DNA from: GJ-E10 sp035625725
GTDB lineage: Bacteria > Pseudomonadota > Gammaproteobacteria > Burkholderiales > Burkholderiaceae_F
Assembly (NCBI GenBank): GCA_035625725.1
Contig: DASPPB010000006.1
Location: 1 to 64,000 of the forward strand
Direction of reading: 5' to 3'
DNA: 64,000 bases
A program made the translations under genes and the position numbers. The notes beneath the pieces were generated by a model. It was not told the origin of the DNA, did not search any database, and worked only from the letters and a program-made list of their open reading frames with translations. Of the stretch, positions 44,730 through 52,627 are shown piece after piece (within the stretch, counting starts at the first letter, position 1; each line of letters begins with the position of its first letter).

Positions 44730-45983
44730 ATGAACGAGAAGAAGGGCATCGTCATCATCTGCAACCTCGATACCCGGGGTGAGGATATCGTGTTCGTCAA
44801 GAAGATGATCGCGGAGCGCGGTCATAACGCGATCTTGCTTGACTTCAGCATGGAAGAGCCGCCGCCGTTTGCGGGCGACATCCGCACCGAGGAGGTGGCC
44901 GCACGCGGCGGCCTGCCAATTGAACTCGTGCGCGAGAAATACCGCTCCGATCGAGACACGGCGACCAACAATCAGATCCGCGGTGCTGCGGCGATCGTCG
45001 CCGATCTCGTGCGCCAGGGCGCGGTGCACGGGGTCATCGGGATCGGAGGCGGGACGGCGACGCTGGTGGCGACCTCGATCATGAAGCAACTGCCCTTTGG
45101 CATGCCCAAGCTCATGGCTTCGCCGATGGCGGCGCACCCCGCGTATATCGACAAATACGTGGGTACGCGCGACATCACGATGCACCACACCGTTTTGGAC
45201 ATCGTAAAGATGAACCCGCTGCTCAAGGCGCAGATCATCAACGCGATCGGAGCCATCTGCGGCATGGTCGAGATGACGCAGGGGACGAAGATCCACTTCG
45301 ACAAACCCTGTGTTGCCGTCTCCTCGTTCGGCTTCGGCGAGATGGCCGTGCAAACGGCGCTCGGCCTGCTCGAGCAAGCGGGATTTACGCCGATCGTATG
45401 TCACGCCCAGGGCAAGGGCGACAAGGCGATGGAGGAGATGATTCGCGACGGCGTATTTTGCGGAGTGCTCGATATGTGCATCGGAGGCGTCATCGAGCAC
45501 CTGTTTCAAGGCAACCGGGATCCCGGGCCCGAGCGCCTGCTGGCAGCCGTCGACACCGGGATTCCGGCCGTACTGGCACCGTGCGGGCTCGACATTCTTT
45601 CCTACGGCGGACGCGCCGACAAGCTCGCGCAGACCAAAGACAGGGTCCAGTATGTGCAAGACGCGCTGCGTGTCCAGGTGCGCACGAGCGCGCAGGAGCT
45701 GCGCCAAGCCGCCGACGTCATCGCAGAACGACTCAACCGGGCACGCGGACCTTGGAGCTTTCTCGTTCCGCTGCAGGGCTGGTCCTCGCTCGACAAGGCG
45801 GGCCGGCCGATCTACGACCCGGTCGCGGACGCAGAATTTGTCGCCCGCCTCAAGGAAAAGCTTGCGGATCCGAGCCGCGTCAAGGAAGTCGACCTGCATC
45901 TGTATACGCCCGAGTTTGCCCGCGTTGCGGTCGACGAATTCGTGGGTCTATACGCGGGCCTCGGAGCGAGGGCGGCCGCGTGA
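44730..45983 (+). CDS. Tm-1-like ATP-binding/UPF0261 protein
   Basis: This 417-residue protein resembles the Tm-1/UPF0261 family. It opens KKGIVIICNLDTRGEDIVFV, with GVIGIGGGTATLVATSIMKQ (near residue 98) as a glycine-rich nucleotide loop, SPMAAHPAYIDKYVGTRDIT (near residue 130), and VPLQGWSSLDKAGRPIYDP (near residue 345). Tm-1 proteins bind ATP through the N-terminal domain; their enzymatic roles are mostly unknown. It sits between the UbiD gene and a Nudix gene, and overlaps the latter by 4 bases. A role in phenylphosphate metabolism is suggested only by position. Confidence 0.82.
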   Translation: MNEKKGIVIICNLDTRGEDIVFVKKMIAERGHNAILLDFSMEEPPPFAGDIRTEEVAARGGLPIELVREKYRSDRDTATNNQIRGAAAIVADLVRQGAVHGVIGIGGGTATLVATSIMKQLPFGMPKLMASPMAAHPAYIDKYVGTRDITMHHTVLDIVKMNPLLKAQIINAIGAICGMVEMTQGTKIHFDKPCVAVSSFGFGEMAVQTALGLLEQAGFTPIVCHAQGKGDKAMEEMIRDGVFCGVLDMCIGGVIEHLFQGNRDPGPERLLAAVDTGIPAVLAPCGLDILSYGGRADKLAQTKDRVQYVQDALRVQVRTSAQELRQAADVIAERLNRARGPWSFLVPLQGWSSLDKAGRPIYDPVADAEFVARLKEKLADPSRVKEVDLHLYTPEFARVAVDEFVGLYAGLGARAAA

Positions 45984-46555
45984 CGCTGCGCCCCTGGCCC
46001 TTGATCGCGTCGAAATCGGTCTTCGACGCGGGACTATTCCAGGTGACGTGCGACCGCGCCCGCTCGCCGCGCACGGGTGGCGAACATGATTTTCACGTGC
46101 TCCACATGGTCGACTGGCTCACGGTGGTGCCGCTGACCGAGGACGGGCACGTCGTTTTCGTGCGGCAATACCGCCATGGCTCGCGCCAGATGAGCCTCGA
46201 GCTGCCCGGTGGGCTGCACGATGCAGCCGACGAACAAGCGCAGAGCGGGGCTGCGCGCGAGCTCTCCGAGGAGACGGGGTACGGGGGAGGCGAGTTTTTC
46301 TGGCTCGGAGACCTCCGGCCGCAGCCGGCCTTGCTGTCCAACCGCCTGCGCGTGTATGGGGCGCGCAAGCTGAAGTTACGCGGGGCGCCCGCGATGGACG
46401 CCGGCGAGGACATCGAAGTGGTGCTGATCGACGCGCAATCCGTCGCGGCGTACGTGGGCCGGGGCGAGATAGACAACGCAATGACTATCGCGGCACTGGC
46501 CATGGCGAGCCATGCAGGCCTGCTGTCGTGCCAAACCAGCGGAGGGGCCCGATGA
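45980..46555 (+). CDS. Nudix hydrolase (ADP-ribose pyrophosphatase-like)
   Basis: This 191-residue Nudix protein starts with GTG, overlapping the Tm-1-like gene. The Nudix box is seen as LPGGLHDAADEQAQSGAARE followed by LSEETGY near residue 75-100. The ARELSEETG core is intact, but spacing between the Gly and the first Glu is one residue longer than the canonical G-x5-E. MutT/Nudix genes are known in phenol clusters of Thauera, so this is a recurrent companion; its substrate there is unknown. Confidence 0.83.
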   Translation: MTLRPWPLIASKSVFDAGLFQVTCDRARSPRTGGEHDFHVLHMVDWLTVVPLTEDGHVVFVRQYRHGSRQMSLELPGGLHDAADEQAQSGAARELSEETGYGGGEFFWLGDLRPQPALLSNRLRVYGARKLKLRGAPAMDAGEDIEVVLIDAQSVAAYVGRGEIDNAMTIAALAMASHAGLLSCQTSGGAR

Positions 46556-47235
46556 TCGTACGAAACTGGATGCAGCCCGATCCGATCCTCATACCGAGCG
46601 ACATGCTCGTTTCCGAGGCCAAGCGAATTCTGAGCGAGAACTGTCTGCACGCGTTGCCCGTGGTCGACGAGGGAAGGCTCCGCGGGCTTGTCACGCGTGC
46701 CAACTTGCTGCGCATCGGGCAGTTTGTCATGCGCACCCAGAACCCGGACGAGTTCCAGTTCTTTGCCACCCGGCTAAAGGTGCGCGACGTGATGGTGCGC
46801 AACCCGGCCACGGTCCGGGCCAGCGACACCATGGAGCACTGTCTTTTCGTGGGCCGGGAGCTTGGCGTGGCCCAGCTGCCCGTTTTGGAAGGCGATCGAG
46901 TCGTGGGCATCATTTCCGCCAACGAAATCTTTCAACTCGCCTCCCACCTGCTGGGAGCGTGGGAGCGGCGCGGGGGGCTGACGCTCGCGCCGGTTGTCCT
47001 GGGCCCCGGCGTGCTTGGTCGGATCGTCGACGTGTCAGAGTCCGCCGGCGGCGTCGTGCAGGCCGTCTACCCGGTCGGTCGCGATACCAACGAAGTGCGC
47101 GGCGCATATCCCCAGAAGAAGGTGATCTTGCGCCTGCACGCCGCCGATATCCGCGAGATCGCCACGGCACTGCAGGCGGCGGGCTTCACGGTTGTGGAAG
47201 CAACCGACACCCAGCCCGCGGCGCTGGCGGCGTGA
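46552..47235 (+). CDS. ppsC: Phenylphosphate synthase stimulating subunit PpsC (CBS-pair protein)
   Basis: This 227-residue protein has two CBS domains: MQPDPILIPSDMLVSEAKRI at residue 5 on, and VMVRNPATVRASDTMEHCLF near residue 80, followed by LPVLEGDRVVGIISANEIFQ. A C-terminal ACT-like region follows. In Thauera the third phenylphosphate synthase protein is such a CBS protein that stimulates the reaction. ATG 46552 overlaps the Nudix stop. Unlike in the simplest published layout, ppsC is separated from ppsAB by three genes. Confidence 0.85.
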   Translation: MIVRNWMQPDPILIPSDMLVSEAKRILSENCLHALPVVDEGRLRGLVTRANLLRIGQFVMRTQNPDEFQFFATRLKVRDVMVRNPATVRASDTMEHCLFVGRELGVAQLPVLEGDRVVGIISANEIFQLASHLLGAWERRGGLTLAPVVLGPGVLGRIVDVSESAGGVVQAVYPVGRDTNEVRGAYPQKKVILRLHAADIREIATALQAAGFTVVEATDTQPAALAA

Positions 47236-47269
47236 CCCCTTGGGTGCCCAAAATGCCAGGAGTACTGCA

Positions 47270-47875
47270 ATGAGCTCGCCCCTTATCGTGGCCATCACGG
47301 GTGCAACCGGCGTCATCTACGGCGTCGAGATGCTGCGCGTGCTGCGGGATCTGAACCAGGAGACGCATCTCATCCTGAGCGAGGCCGCGGGAATGAATCT
47401 GTCCATTGAAACAGACGTCTCGATCGAGGAGGTCCGGTCGCTGGCCAGCGTTGTATACAACAACAAAGATGTCGGAGCCGCGGTTGCCAGCGGATCGTTT
47501 CGCACCCGCGGCATGATCATCGCGCCGTGCACCATCAAGACGTTGTCGGCAGTGGCCAATTCCTTTACATACAACTTGGTGGTGCGGGCGGCGGACGTGC
47601 AACTCAAGGAGGGCCGCAAGCTCGTACTCATGGTCCGCGAGACGCCGTTGCACAAAGGTCACCTGGAGCTCATGGCGCGCGCCGCGGATTGCGGCGCCGT
47701 GATCCTTCCTCCCATGCCGGCCTTTTATCACAAGCCGGAGTCGATCATGGACATCATCCATCAGAGCATCGGTAAGGCCCTCGACCAGGTGGGAATCGAA
47801 CATGATCTTTTTCGGCGCTGGGCCGGCCACGCTCGCGAGGAGATGCCCAAGAAGGTCCTGCGCGTGGCCGGGTGA
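47270..47875 (+). CDS. UbiX-like flavin prenyltransferase
   Basis: This 201-residue UbiX/PAD1-type protein begins LIVAITGATGVIYGVEMLRV, with the flavin-binding GAVASGSFRTRGMIIAPCTI-like region (near residue 70-90), SFTYNLVVRAADVQLKEGRK (near residue 105), and RETPLHKGHLELMARAA. UbiX enzymes make the prenylated FMN that UbiD enzymes need, so it most likely matures the carboxylase at 43158. AGGAG lies 8 bases before the ATG. It overlaps the phosphoesterase start by 4 bases. Confidence 0.9.
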   Translation: MSSPLIVAITGATGVIYGVEMLRVLRDLNQETHLILSEAAGMNLSIETDVSIEEVRSLASVVYNNKDVGAAVASGSFRTRGMIIAPCTIKTLSAVANSFTYNLVVRAADVQLKEGRKLVLMVRETPLHKGHLELMARAADCGAVILPPMPAFYHKPESIMDIIHQSIGKALDQVGIEHDLFRRWAGHAREEMPKKVLRVAG

Positions 47876-48597
47876 ACGCTACGACACCTGCCGACACGGT
47901 TATCTACGTCGTCGGCGACATACATGGACGTCACGATCTGCTCGCGCAATTGACGCAGCAAATTGCCGGCGATGCGTCCGCGCGGCGGGCCTTGCACCGC
48001 CAGATTGTCTATCTGGGGGATTACGTCAGTCGCGGCCTGAGCTCGCGCCGAGTCGTCGAGTTGCTGCTCAGCTCCGCCCCGGCAGGTTTTTCACAGATCC
48101 ATCTGAAGGGCAATCACGAAGATTCGCTGTTGCGCTACCTGGACGGGGACTTCGACGCGGGGCGGTTTTGGTTCGATAACGACGGTCTGGACACCTTAGC
48201 GCACTACGGGGTGTCGATTCCCGATGTGCGCGCGCGGGACCACGCCAGCATGTCTTTGCTGCGACAGCGCTTTGCCGATGCTCTGCCCACGACCCATCGG
48301 GAATTTTTCCGGTCGCTGCGCAGCGCATATCGATCCGGAGATTACTATTTCGTCCACGCCGGAATCCGGCCGGGAATTGCCCTGGAGCGCCAGAACGCGG
48401 CCGACTGCATGTGGATGCGCGAGCCGTTTCTGACGTCCGACGCTGAGCACGGAGCCGTGGTCGTCCATGGCCATAGCATTTCGGAGCAGGCGCAGGTGCG
48501 CCACAACCGAATCGGCATCGACACCGGGGCCTATCGAACCGGAGTGCTCACGTGCCTCGCGCTGGAAGGCCGGTCGCGATCGCTGCTGCAAACCTGA
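47872..48597 (+). CDS. Metallophosphoesterase (PPP/diadenosine tetraphosphatase-like)
   Basis: This 241-residue calcineurin-like phosphoesterase has VVGDIHGRHDLL (near residue 12), YLGDYVSRGLSSRRVVELLL (near residue 45), LKGNHEDSLL (near residue 73), and later HAGIRPG and VVHGHSISEQAQ, the full dimetal ligand series of PPP-type enzymes. GTG start overlaps the UbiX-like gene. Embedded in the phenol operon, it could hydrolyse phosphoproteins (for example the phosphohistidine of PpsA), dinucleotides or phenylphosphate; no choice is possible from sequence. Confidence 0.85.
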   Translation: MNATTPADTVIYVVGDIHGRHDLLAQLTQQIAGDASARRALHRQIVYLGDYVSRGLSSRRVVELLLSSAPAGFSQIHLKGNHEDSLLRYLDGDFDAGRFWFDNDGLDTLAHYGVSIPDVRARDHASMSLLRQRFADALPTTHREFFRSLRSAYRSGDYYFVHAGIRPGIALERQNAADCMWMREPFLTSDAEHGAVVVHGHSISEQAQVRHNRIGIDTGAYRTGVLTCLALEGRSRSLLQT

Positions 48598-49133
48598 TGC
48601 GCCATACGCCCAATGCCTTTTGGCGGTTCTCGCTGGCCACGTACGCCGATGCAGGCGTAGCTGGCGCGTGCCTGTCCTTGCAGGACCGCTGGCGTGCGGA
48701 CGTGAACCTGCTCTTATATTGCTGCTGGCTGGGCCGTGACGGTCGCACGTTGGATAGGCAAGCGCTGCGCATGGCCATGGCGCACGTCAAAACGTTGCAG
48801 CGCGAGGTCATTGGGCCGCTGCGGTGCTCTCGGCGGAGCCTGAAGCACCCGCCGCCGGGCGTCCCGAAGGTGTGGGCCAAACAACTGAAAAACCGCATTG
48901 CCGCCATAGAACTCGATCTGGAGTATGTCGAGCACCGCGTGCTGTTAGCCGCAGCCAAGCGCCTCAGGCCCGCTGTGCGGCGCGTGGACCCGCGTACAGC
49001 GATCGCGGCCAATCTGGACCGGTATTTGAGCCTGCTTGAGATGCCGCGCACCCATCCGGATCGGCGCCACGTGAGGCGGCTGCTACTGGGCTGCGCCGCT
49101 GCGCTGCCCGCGCCGGCAGGCGCAGATGCCTAG
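48597..49133 (+). CDS. TIGR02444-family protein
   Basis: This 178-residue protein opens MRHTPNAFWRFSLATYADAG and contains LQDRWRADVNLLLYCCWLG (near residue 28), characteristic of the uncharacterised TIGR02444 family of proteobacteria. The ATG overlaps the phosphoesterase stop by one base. It is probably the last gene of the transcript that starts at ppsA, though its link to phenol metabolism may be only positional. Confidence 0.75.
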   Translation: MRHTPNAFWRFSLATYADAGVAGACLSLQDRWRADVNLLLYCCWLGRDGRTLDRQALRMAMAHVKTLQREVIGPLRCSRRSLKHPPPGVPKVWAKQLKNRIAAIELDLEYVEHRVLLAAAKRLRPAVRRVDPRTAIAANLDRYLSLLEMPRTHPDRRHVRRLLLGCAAALPAPAGADA

Positions 49134-49216
49134 CAAACGCGGCGGGCGCGAGCGCGTCGCCCTTGCGTGCGAGCCCTAACCGAGCGCTTGCGGCAATCGA
49201 CTCCAACGCGGGAACT

Positions 49217-49259
49217 TCGAGGCGAGCTGTGCGGTCTTCGACCGCGCAGCTCGCCTCGA
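49217..49259. terminator. Very long hairpin downstream of the phenol operon
   Basis: The left arm TCGAGGCGAGCTGTGCGGTC pairs with the right arm GACCGCGCAGCTCGCCTCGA over 20 bp, with a single T-G mismatch that becomes a GU pair in RNA, around a TTC loop. No U-tract follows on either side, so it may be a transcript-end barrier acting in both directions rather than a classical intrinsic terminator. Confidence 0.5.
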
Positions 49260-49455
49260 GTCCGTCCCACCCGACGCTCGCGCCCGCGTCGCCGCGTGAC
49301 CAGAGGCGCGCGCCCGCGCCTGGAGCCGCGTTTCAGCTTCTTCGTCGTGGGCGAGAGATCATCGTCCTCGTCCCGTACTTGCGAATGACGATGGCGCGAA
49401 GCGCGATACAGGCCCGACATATAATCGAACCCCGATGAGGGTAACGCCTTGCGGG

Positions 49456-49471
49456 GCAAATAGGCTTTGCG
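49456..49471. repeat. Short palindromic repeat, copy 1
   Basis: GCAAATAGGCTTTGCG; 15 of 16 bases are shared with copy 2 at 49729. The unit is itself partly palindromic (GCAAA / TTTGC), like a REP-type element. Confidence 0.35.
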
Positions 49472-49728
49472 TTCCACGCCCCGACGCGCCGACCGCGCGA
49501 CGCCTCGTTCGGGGACAAATCTGATCGGCCGGCGCGAGGCATGCGATGTGCGCAGCAGTGCGTAGCGGCGCATTGCCAACGCGGCCGGTGCGGGCCCCAT
49601 GGGAGGGCGGTCTGGTGAGATTTTTGACGGCGCACCAGCGCGGTGATGCGATACCCCGTGGCGCGGCCCGGGCCAAGTGGCATGGGCTTGCGCGCGTCGG
49701 TGCACGGCGGCCTGCCGGCCCGTGCGCC

Positions 49729-49744
49729 GCAAATACGCTTTGCG
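49729..49744. repeat. Short palindromic repeat, copy 2
   Basis: GCAAATACGCTTTGCG, with arms CGCAAA and TTTGCG when the preceding C is included; direct-repeat partner of 49456-49471. Confidence 0.35.
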
Positions 49745-49772
49745 GCTGCCGCCCGCTTCGCGCGCGCTTGGC

Positions 49773-51038
49773 ATGTTGAGACCCACGCAAAGCAGCGAGA
49801 GCAGTGGGCAGGGCGACAGCGGCGCCGGGAGCCAAGCGCGACCGCTACCCAGTGCACAGCGCTTTGCCGATCTGATGCTGCTTAGCGTGATCGCGGCTTG
49901 TCTCATGCTGCAGCCGCTGTCGACGGATCTGTATCTTGCGTCACTGCCGTATCTCGCGCGCTATTTCGAAACCTCGCCGGCCGTCGCGCAACAGACCCTG
50001 TCGCTCTTTGTCGGTGGTTTCGCTGTCGCTCAACTCCTCGCCGGTCCCTTTTCCGATCGCTTCGGGCGGCGCCCCGTGCTGCTCGCGGGACTGGCTCTGT
50101 ACGTGGTTGCAAGTGTCCAATGCGCGGCCGCCCCGTCGATTTCGGTGTTGCTGGCGGCGAGGCTCGCGCAGGCGGTGGGCTGCTGCACGGCGGTTGTCAT
50201 CGCGCGCGCGATTGTCCGCGATGTGCACTCACCGGCCGAGGGTGCGCGCGTCGTCGCGACGGCCACGAGCGTCATGGCTCTGGCGCCTTTGCTCGGACCC
50301 ATTGCGGGCGGGTATCTGCAGGTCGCGTTTGGATGGCGTGCGGCGTTTGTCGTGCATGCCGTGTTTGGCGCTGCACTCGCTACGCTGACCTGGTACGCAT
50401 TGGGCGAGACAAATCAGCAAAAAAATGCGACCGCGCTGCAGCTCGCCGGCCTCGTGCGCGGATATCGCGAAATCATGGCGGTACCGGCCTTTTGGGCCTA
50501 TACGCTGCCCGGCGCCCTTTCATATGGCTCGATCTTCGTGTTTATCTCCGGCGCACCCTTTGCGCTCACCGACGCACTGAAGATGCCAACGGTCTGGTTC
50601 GGCTACGCGTGGGCGTTTGGCGTGAGCGGATTTCTGACAGGTACCGTCGTCTGCCGAAGGCTTTTGGTCGGCATTGGGATCGTGCGCACGGCCTCCCTTG
50701 GCGGAGCGTTGAGCGGGATTGCCGGATTGCTGTTCCTGGGGGCCGTGGCGTTGGGCCTGCATCATTGGGCCACCGTGGTGCTTTGCCAGTTTCTCGTAAT
50801 GTTTGCCCATGGCATCAACTGGCCGTGCGCGCAAGTCGGTGCCGTGGCACCCTTCGGTCACCGCGCAGGTGCGGCGGCGGGACTGCTGGGTTGCTTCACC
50901 ATGTTTGCCGCACTGTGTGTCGGCAGCTGGATCGGGGTGAGCTACAACGGCACGCTCTACCCAATGTCGGTGACCTCGGCGGCGGTCGGCAGCACCCTGT
51001 TTCTGTGCTCGCGCGTCTTGGCCCGACACCGCAGTTAA
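49773..51038 (+). CDS. MFS drug-resistance transporter, Bcr/CflA family
   Basis: This 421-residue, 12-segment MFS exporter has the N-terminal LQPLSTDLYLASLPYLARYF and the motif A-like GPFSDRFGRRPVLLAGLALY (near residue 90), diagnostic of Bcr/CflA-type efflux pumps. ATG 49773 gives a roughly 30-residue polar leader before the first membrane helix; a later start such as LMLLSV is possible. It does not obviously belong to either flanking operon; export of toxic aromatics is conceivable. Confidence 0.87.
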   Translation: MLRPTQSSESSGQGDSGAGSQARPLPSAQRFADLMLLSVIAACLMLQPLSTDLYLASLPYLARYFETSPAVAQQTLSLFVGGFAVAQLLAGPFSDRFGRRPVLLAGLALYVVASVQCAAAPSISVLLAARLAQAVGCCTAVVIARAIVRDVHSPAEGARVVATATSVMALAPLLGPIAGGYLQVAFGWRAAFVVHAVFGAALATLTWYALGETNQQKNATALQLAGLVRGYREIMAVPAFWAYTLPGALSYGSIFVFISGAPFALTDALKMPTVWFGYAWAFGVSGFLTGTVVCRRLLVGIGIVRTASLGGALSGIAGLLFLGAVALGLHHWATVVLCQFLVMFAHGINWPCAQVGAVAPFGHRAGAAAGLLGCFTMFAALCVGSWIGVSYNGTLYPMSVTSAAVGSTLFLCSRVLARHRS

Positions 51039-51094
51039 CCGCCGGGCGAAACCGGAGTGCGCGTCGAGCGTGTCGTGGGCGCACTCGACCGGCA

Positions 51095-51526
51095 TCACGG
51101 GCTATCGATTCGGCTGTGCCACCAGAGGCTCAGTTCGCGACAGCGCCCGCTCGCGTCGAAGTGCACGACGGCGATGCCATCGAGCGCGAGGCGGGGCAGG
51201 GGGTCGCCCGGCTTGCGGGCAAGCAAGTTGGTGCCGGTCGACGCGGCCCACAGGGCGAAGAGTTCCTCTGACGTGACCTGGTAGGTCGTGCGCCAATGGG
51301 CAACACCGCCGTGCTCATGGCGCGCGAGGATTTCATAACGCAACGCAATGTCGCTTTGCAGCTTCGTGCGCTGCCAGTAGGCTTTGATGGCACCGTGTCC
51401 GCGCTGCTCGCTAAAGGGGGTGTTGCGGTACACGCCGTCCGGTGCGAATAACGAAGCGAGCAGCTCTTCGTCACTCGTTTCCCACGCGCGCTTGTAGGCC
51501 TGCATGAAGCCTTCGATGTCCATCAT
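51095..51526 (-). CDS. SnoaL/NTF2-like protein
   Basis: This 143-residue small alpha+beta barrel protein of the NTF2/SnoaL type has the opening helix MQAYKRAWETSDEELLASLF, APDGVYRNTPFSEQRGHGAI (near residue 28) and strands HWRTTYQV and AVVHFDASGRCRELSLWWHS at the end. Such folds bind small ligands or act as isomerases or cyclases. Its ATG overlaps the paaX stop by 3 bases, so it is co-translated with that regulator. Function unknown. Confidence 0.78.
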   Translation of the reverse strand: MMDIEGFMQAYKRAWETSDEELLASLFAPDGVYRNTPFSEQRGHGAIKAYWQRTKLQSDIALRYEILARHEHGGVAHWRTTYQVTSEELFALWAASTGTNLLARKPGDPLPRLALDGIAVVHFDASGRCRELSLWWHSRIDSP

Positions 51527-52617
51527 CGCAACTCCGACCCCGGCAGCACGGCGCTTGGCGATTGTCCCGGTGCGCTCTCATGGCCAAGCAGTCCGCCAAA
51601 GCGCGCGTAGAAGCTCGCCGCAGCCGGCGGCAAGGCACCATCTGCGGTCTCGAGTACGTTCAGAAGGTGCTCTTCGGCCTTTTGCTGGCAGAGCCGATAG
51701 AGCTCGCGACACAGATCGCGCGCCGGGTCCCCGGGCCAATCCGCCGTCAGCAGCTGGCGCGGCAGCTGTGGGTCGCGCAGCTGCACCCGACGGAATTCGT
51801 GCATGAGCAGGGCGCGGATTACAAAGCATTGCTGCGGGTCGAGCGGGGAGGTTGCCCGCAGTGCGCGCGCAATACCCCGAAAGCGCGCGATGAAGTTCTC
51901 GTAGCCGGCAGCAACCTGGGCCAGATTCCAGCACTGCTCGGCCAACTCCTTGAGGGGACGCTGGGCCAGGGCGCCCAGCGTCTGCGCCTGCAAGACGACG
52001 ACCTTGTCGTGCGTGCCGGTGCCCTGCAGGATGTCGAGCAGCGAATCGCCGTGCGCAGACGGATGCGCCAGGACGCCGGGCGCGATGGCCGCGAAGCCCT
52101 CCCACTGTAGTTCCTTGCGCAGGGCCTCGCGCAGTGCGGGTGCCAATGCGTTTGGGGGCATCAGCACGAGCTGCCACTCACCCCTCCACGCGGTGCGCGG
52201 ATCCTCATAAATGCGTCGGTACGCGTGTTCAAAGCGCCTGCGCCCGGTCGCCGTCAGGCTGTAGTAGCTGCGCCGGCCGATTTGTTCGGACACCAGCCAT
52301 TTTTCCCGGGACAGGCGAAAGACGCTGGTGCGCACCATGCGCGCGTTCAACCCCAGGGGCTGCACCAGATTGATGAAGCTTCCCAGCCAGACCGTCCCGC
52401 CGTGCGGCGCAATCATGTCGCCATAGACGGTGACGATCAGCGAATTGGCGCGCGGGGGACGCTGCGCGAGCAGTTGAGTGATCAAGCGGTCGAGCACGCG
52501 GCTGCCGCCCGCGGCCCGCGCATTTTTGCGCGCGCGCAAGGCGCCCGAGCGCCCGCGCGCGCTCGTTCGGGGGTTGGCTTCGGCCGGCAGATTTGCCGAC
52601 GCCGCGGTGGCCGCCAT
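51523..52617 (-). CDS. paaX: PaaX-family repressor
   Basis: This 364-residue PaaX-type regulator is normally released from DNA by phenylacetyl-CoA. The winged-helix N-terminal domain runs from IVTVYGDMIAPHGGTVWLGS (near residue 62) to VRTSVFRLSREKWLVSEQIG and RRSYYSLTATGRRRF; the PaaX middle and C-terminal domains follow (WRGEWQLVLMP, FVIRALLMHEFRRVQLRDPQ, LPRQLLTADWPG). A 45-residue Ala/Arg-rich N-terminal extension exceeds the usual length of about 310, so the real start may be further in. It is downstream of the phenylacetate ligase and importer genes, which it probably controls. Confidence 0.88.
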   Translation of the reverse strand: MAATAASANLPAEANPRTSARGRSGALRARKNARAAGGSRVLDRLITQLLAQRPPRANSLIVTVYGDMIAPHGGTVWLGSFINLVQPLGLNARMVRTSVFRLSREKWLVSEQIGRRSYYSLTATGRRRFEHAYRRIYEDPRTAWRGEWQLVLMPPNALAPALREALRKELQWEGFAAIAPGVLAHPSAHGDSLLDILQGTGTHDKVVVLQAQTLGALAQRPLKELAEQCWNLAQVAAGYENFIARFRGIARALRATSPLDPQQCFVIRALLMHEFRRVQLRDPQLPRQLLTADWPGDPARDLCRELYRLCQQKAEEHLLNVLETADGALPPAAASFYARFGGLLGHESAPGQSPSAVLPGSELR

Positions 52618-52627
52618 GCGCTAGATC

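Larger units (their letters stand above)
49134..49772. other. Non-coding stretch with long hairpin and short repeats
   Basis: About 640 bases between the phenol operon and the MFS gene hold no convincing gene. Long open frames here are Arg/Pro-rich with no ribosome sites. The stretch contains a 20-bp stem hairpin at 49217-49259 and two near-identical copies of GCAAATA(G/C)GCTTTGCG at 49456-49471 and 49729-49744. It resembles a degenerate intergenic repeat region. Confidence 0.45.

Noticed and set aside
49130..49906. 258-codon minus-strand open frame in the gap before the MFS gene
   Set aside because: Composition is dominated by Arg, Pro and Ser, there is no ribosome site, and it runs through the hairpin and into the MFS gene. 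It could be a repeat-derived frame, not a gene.
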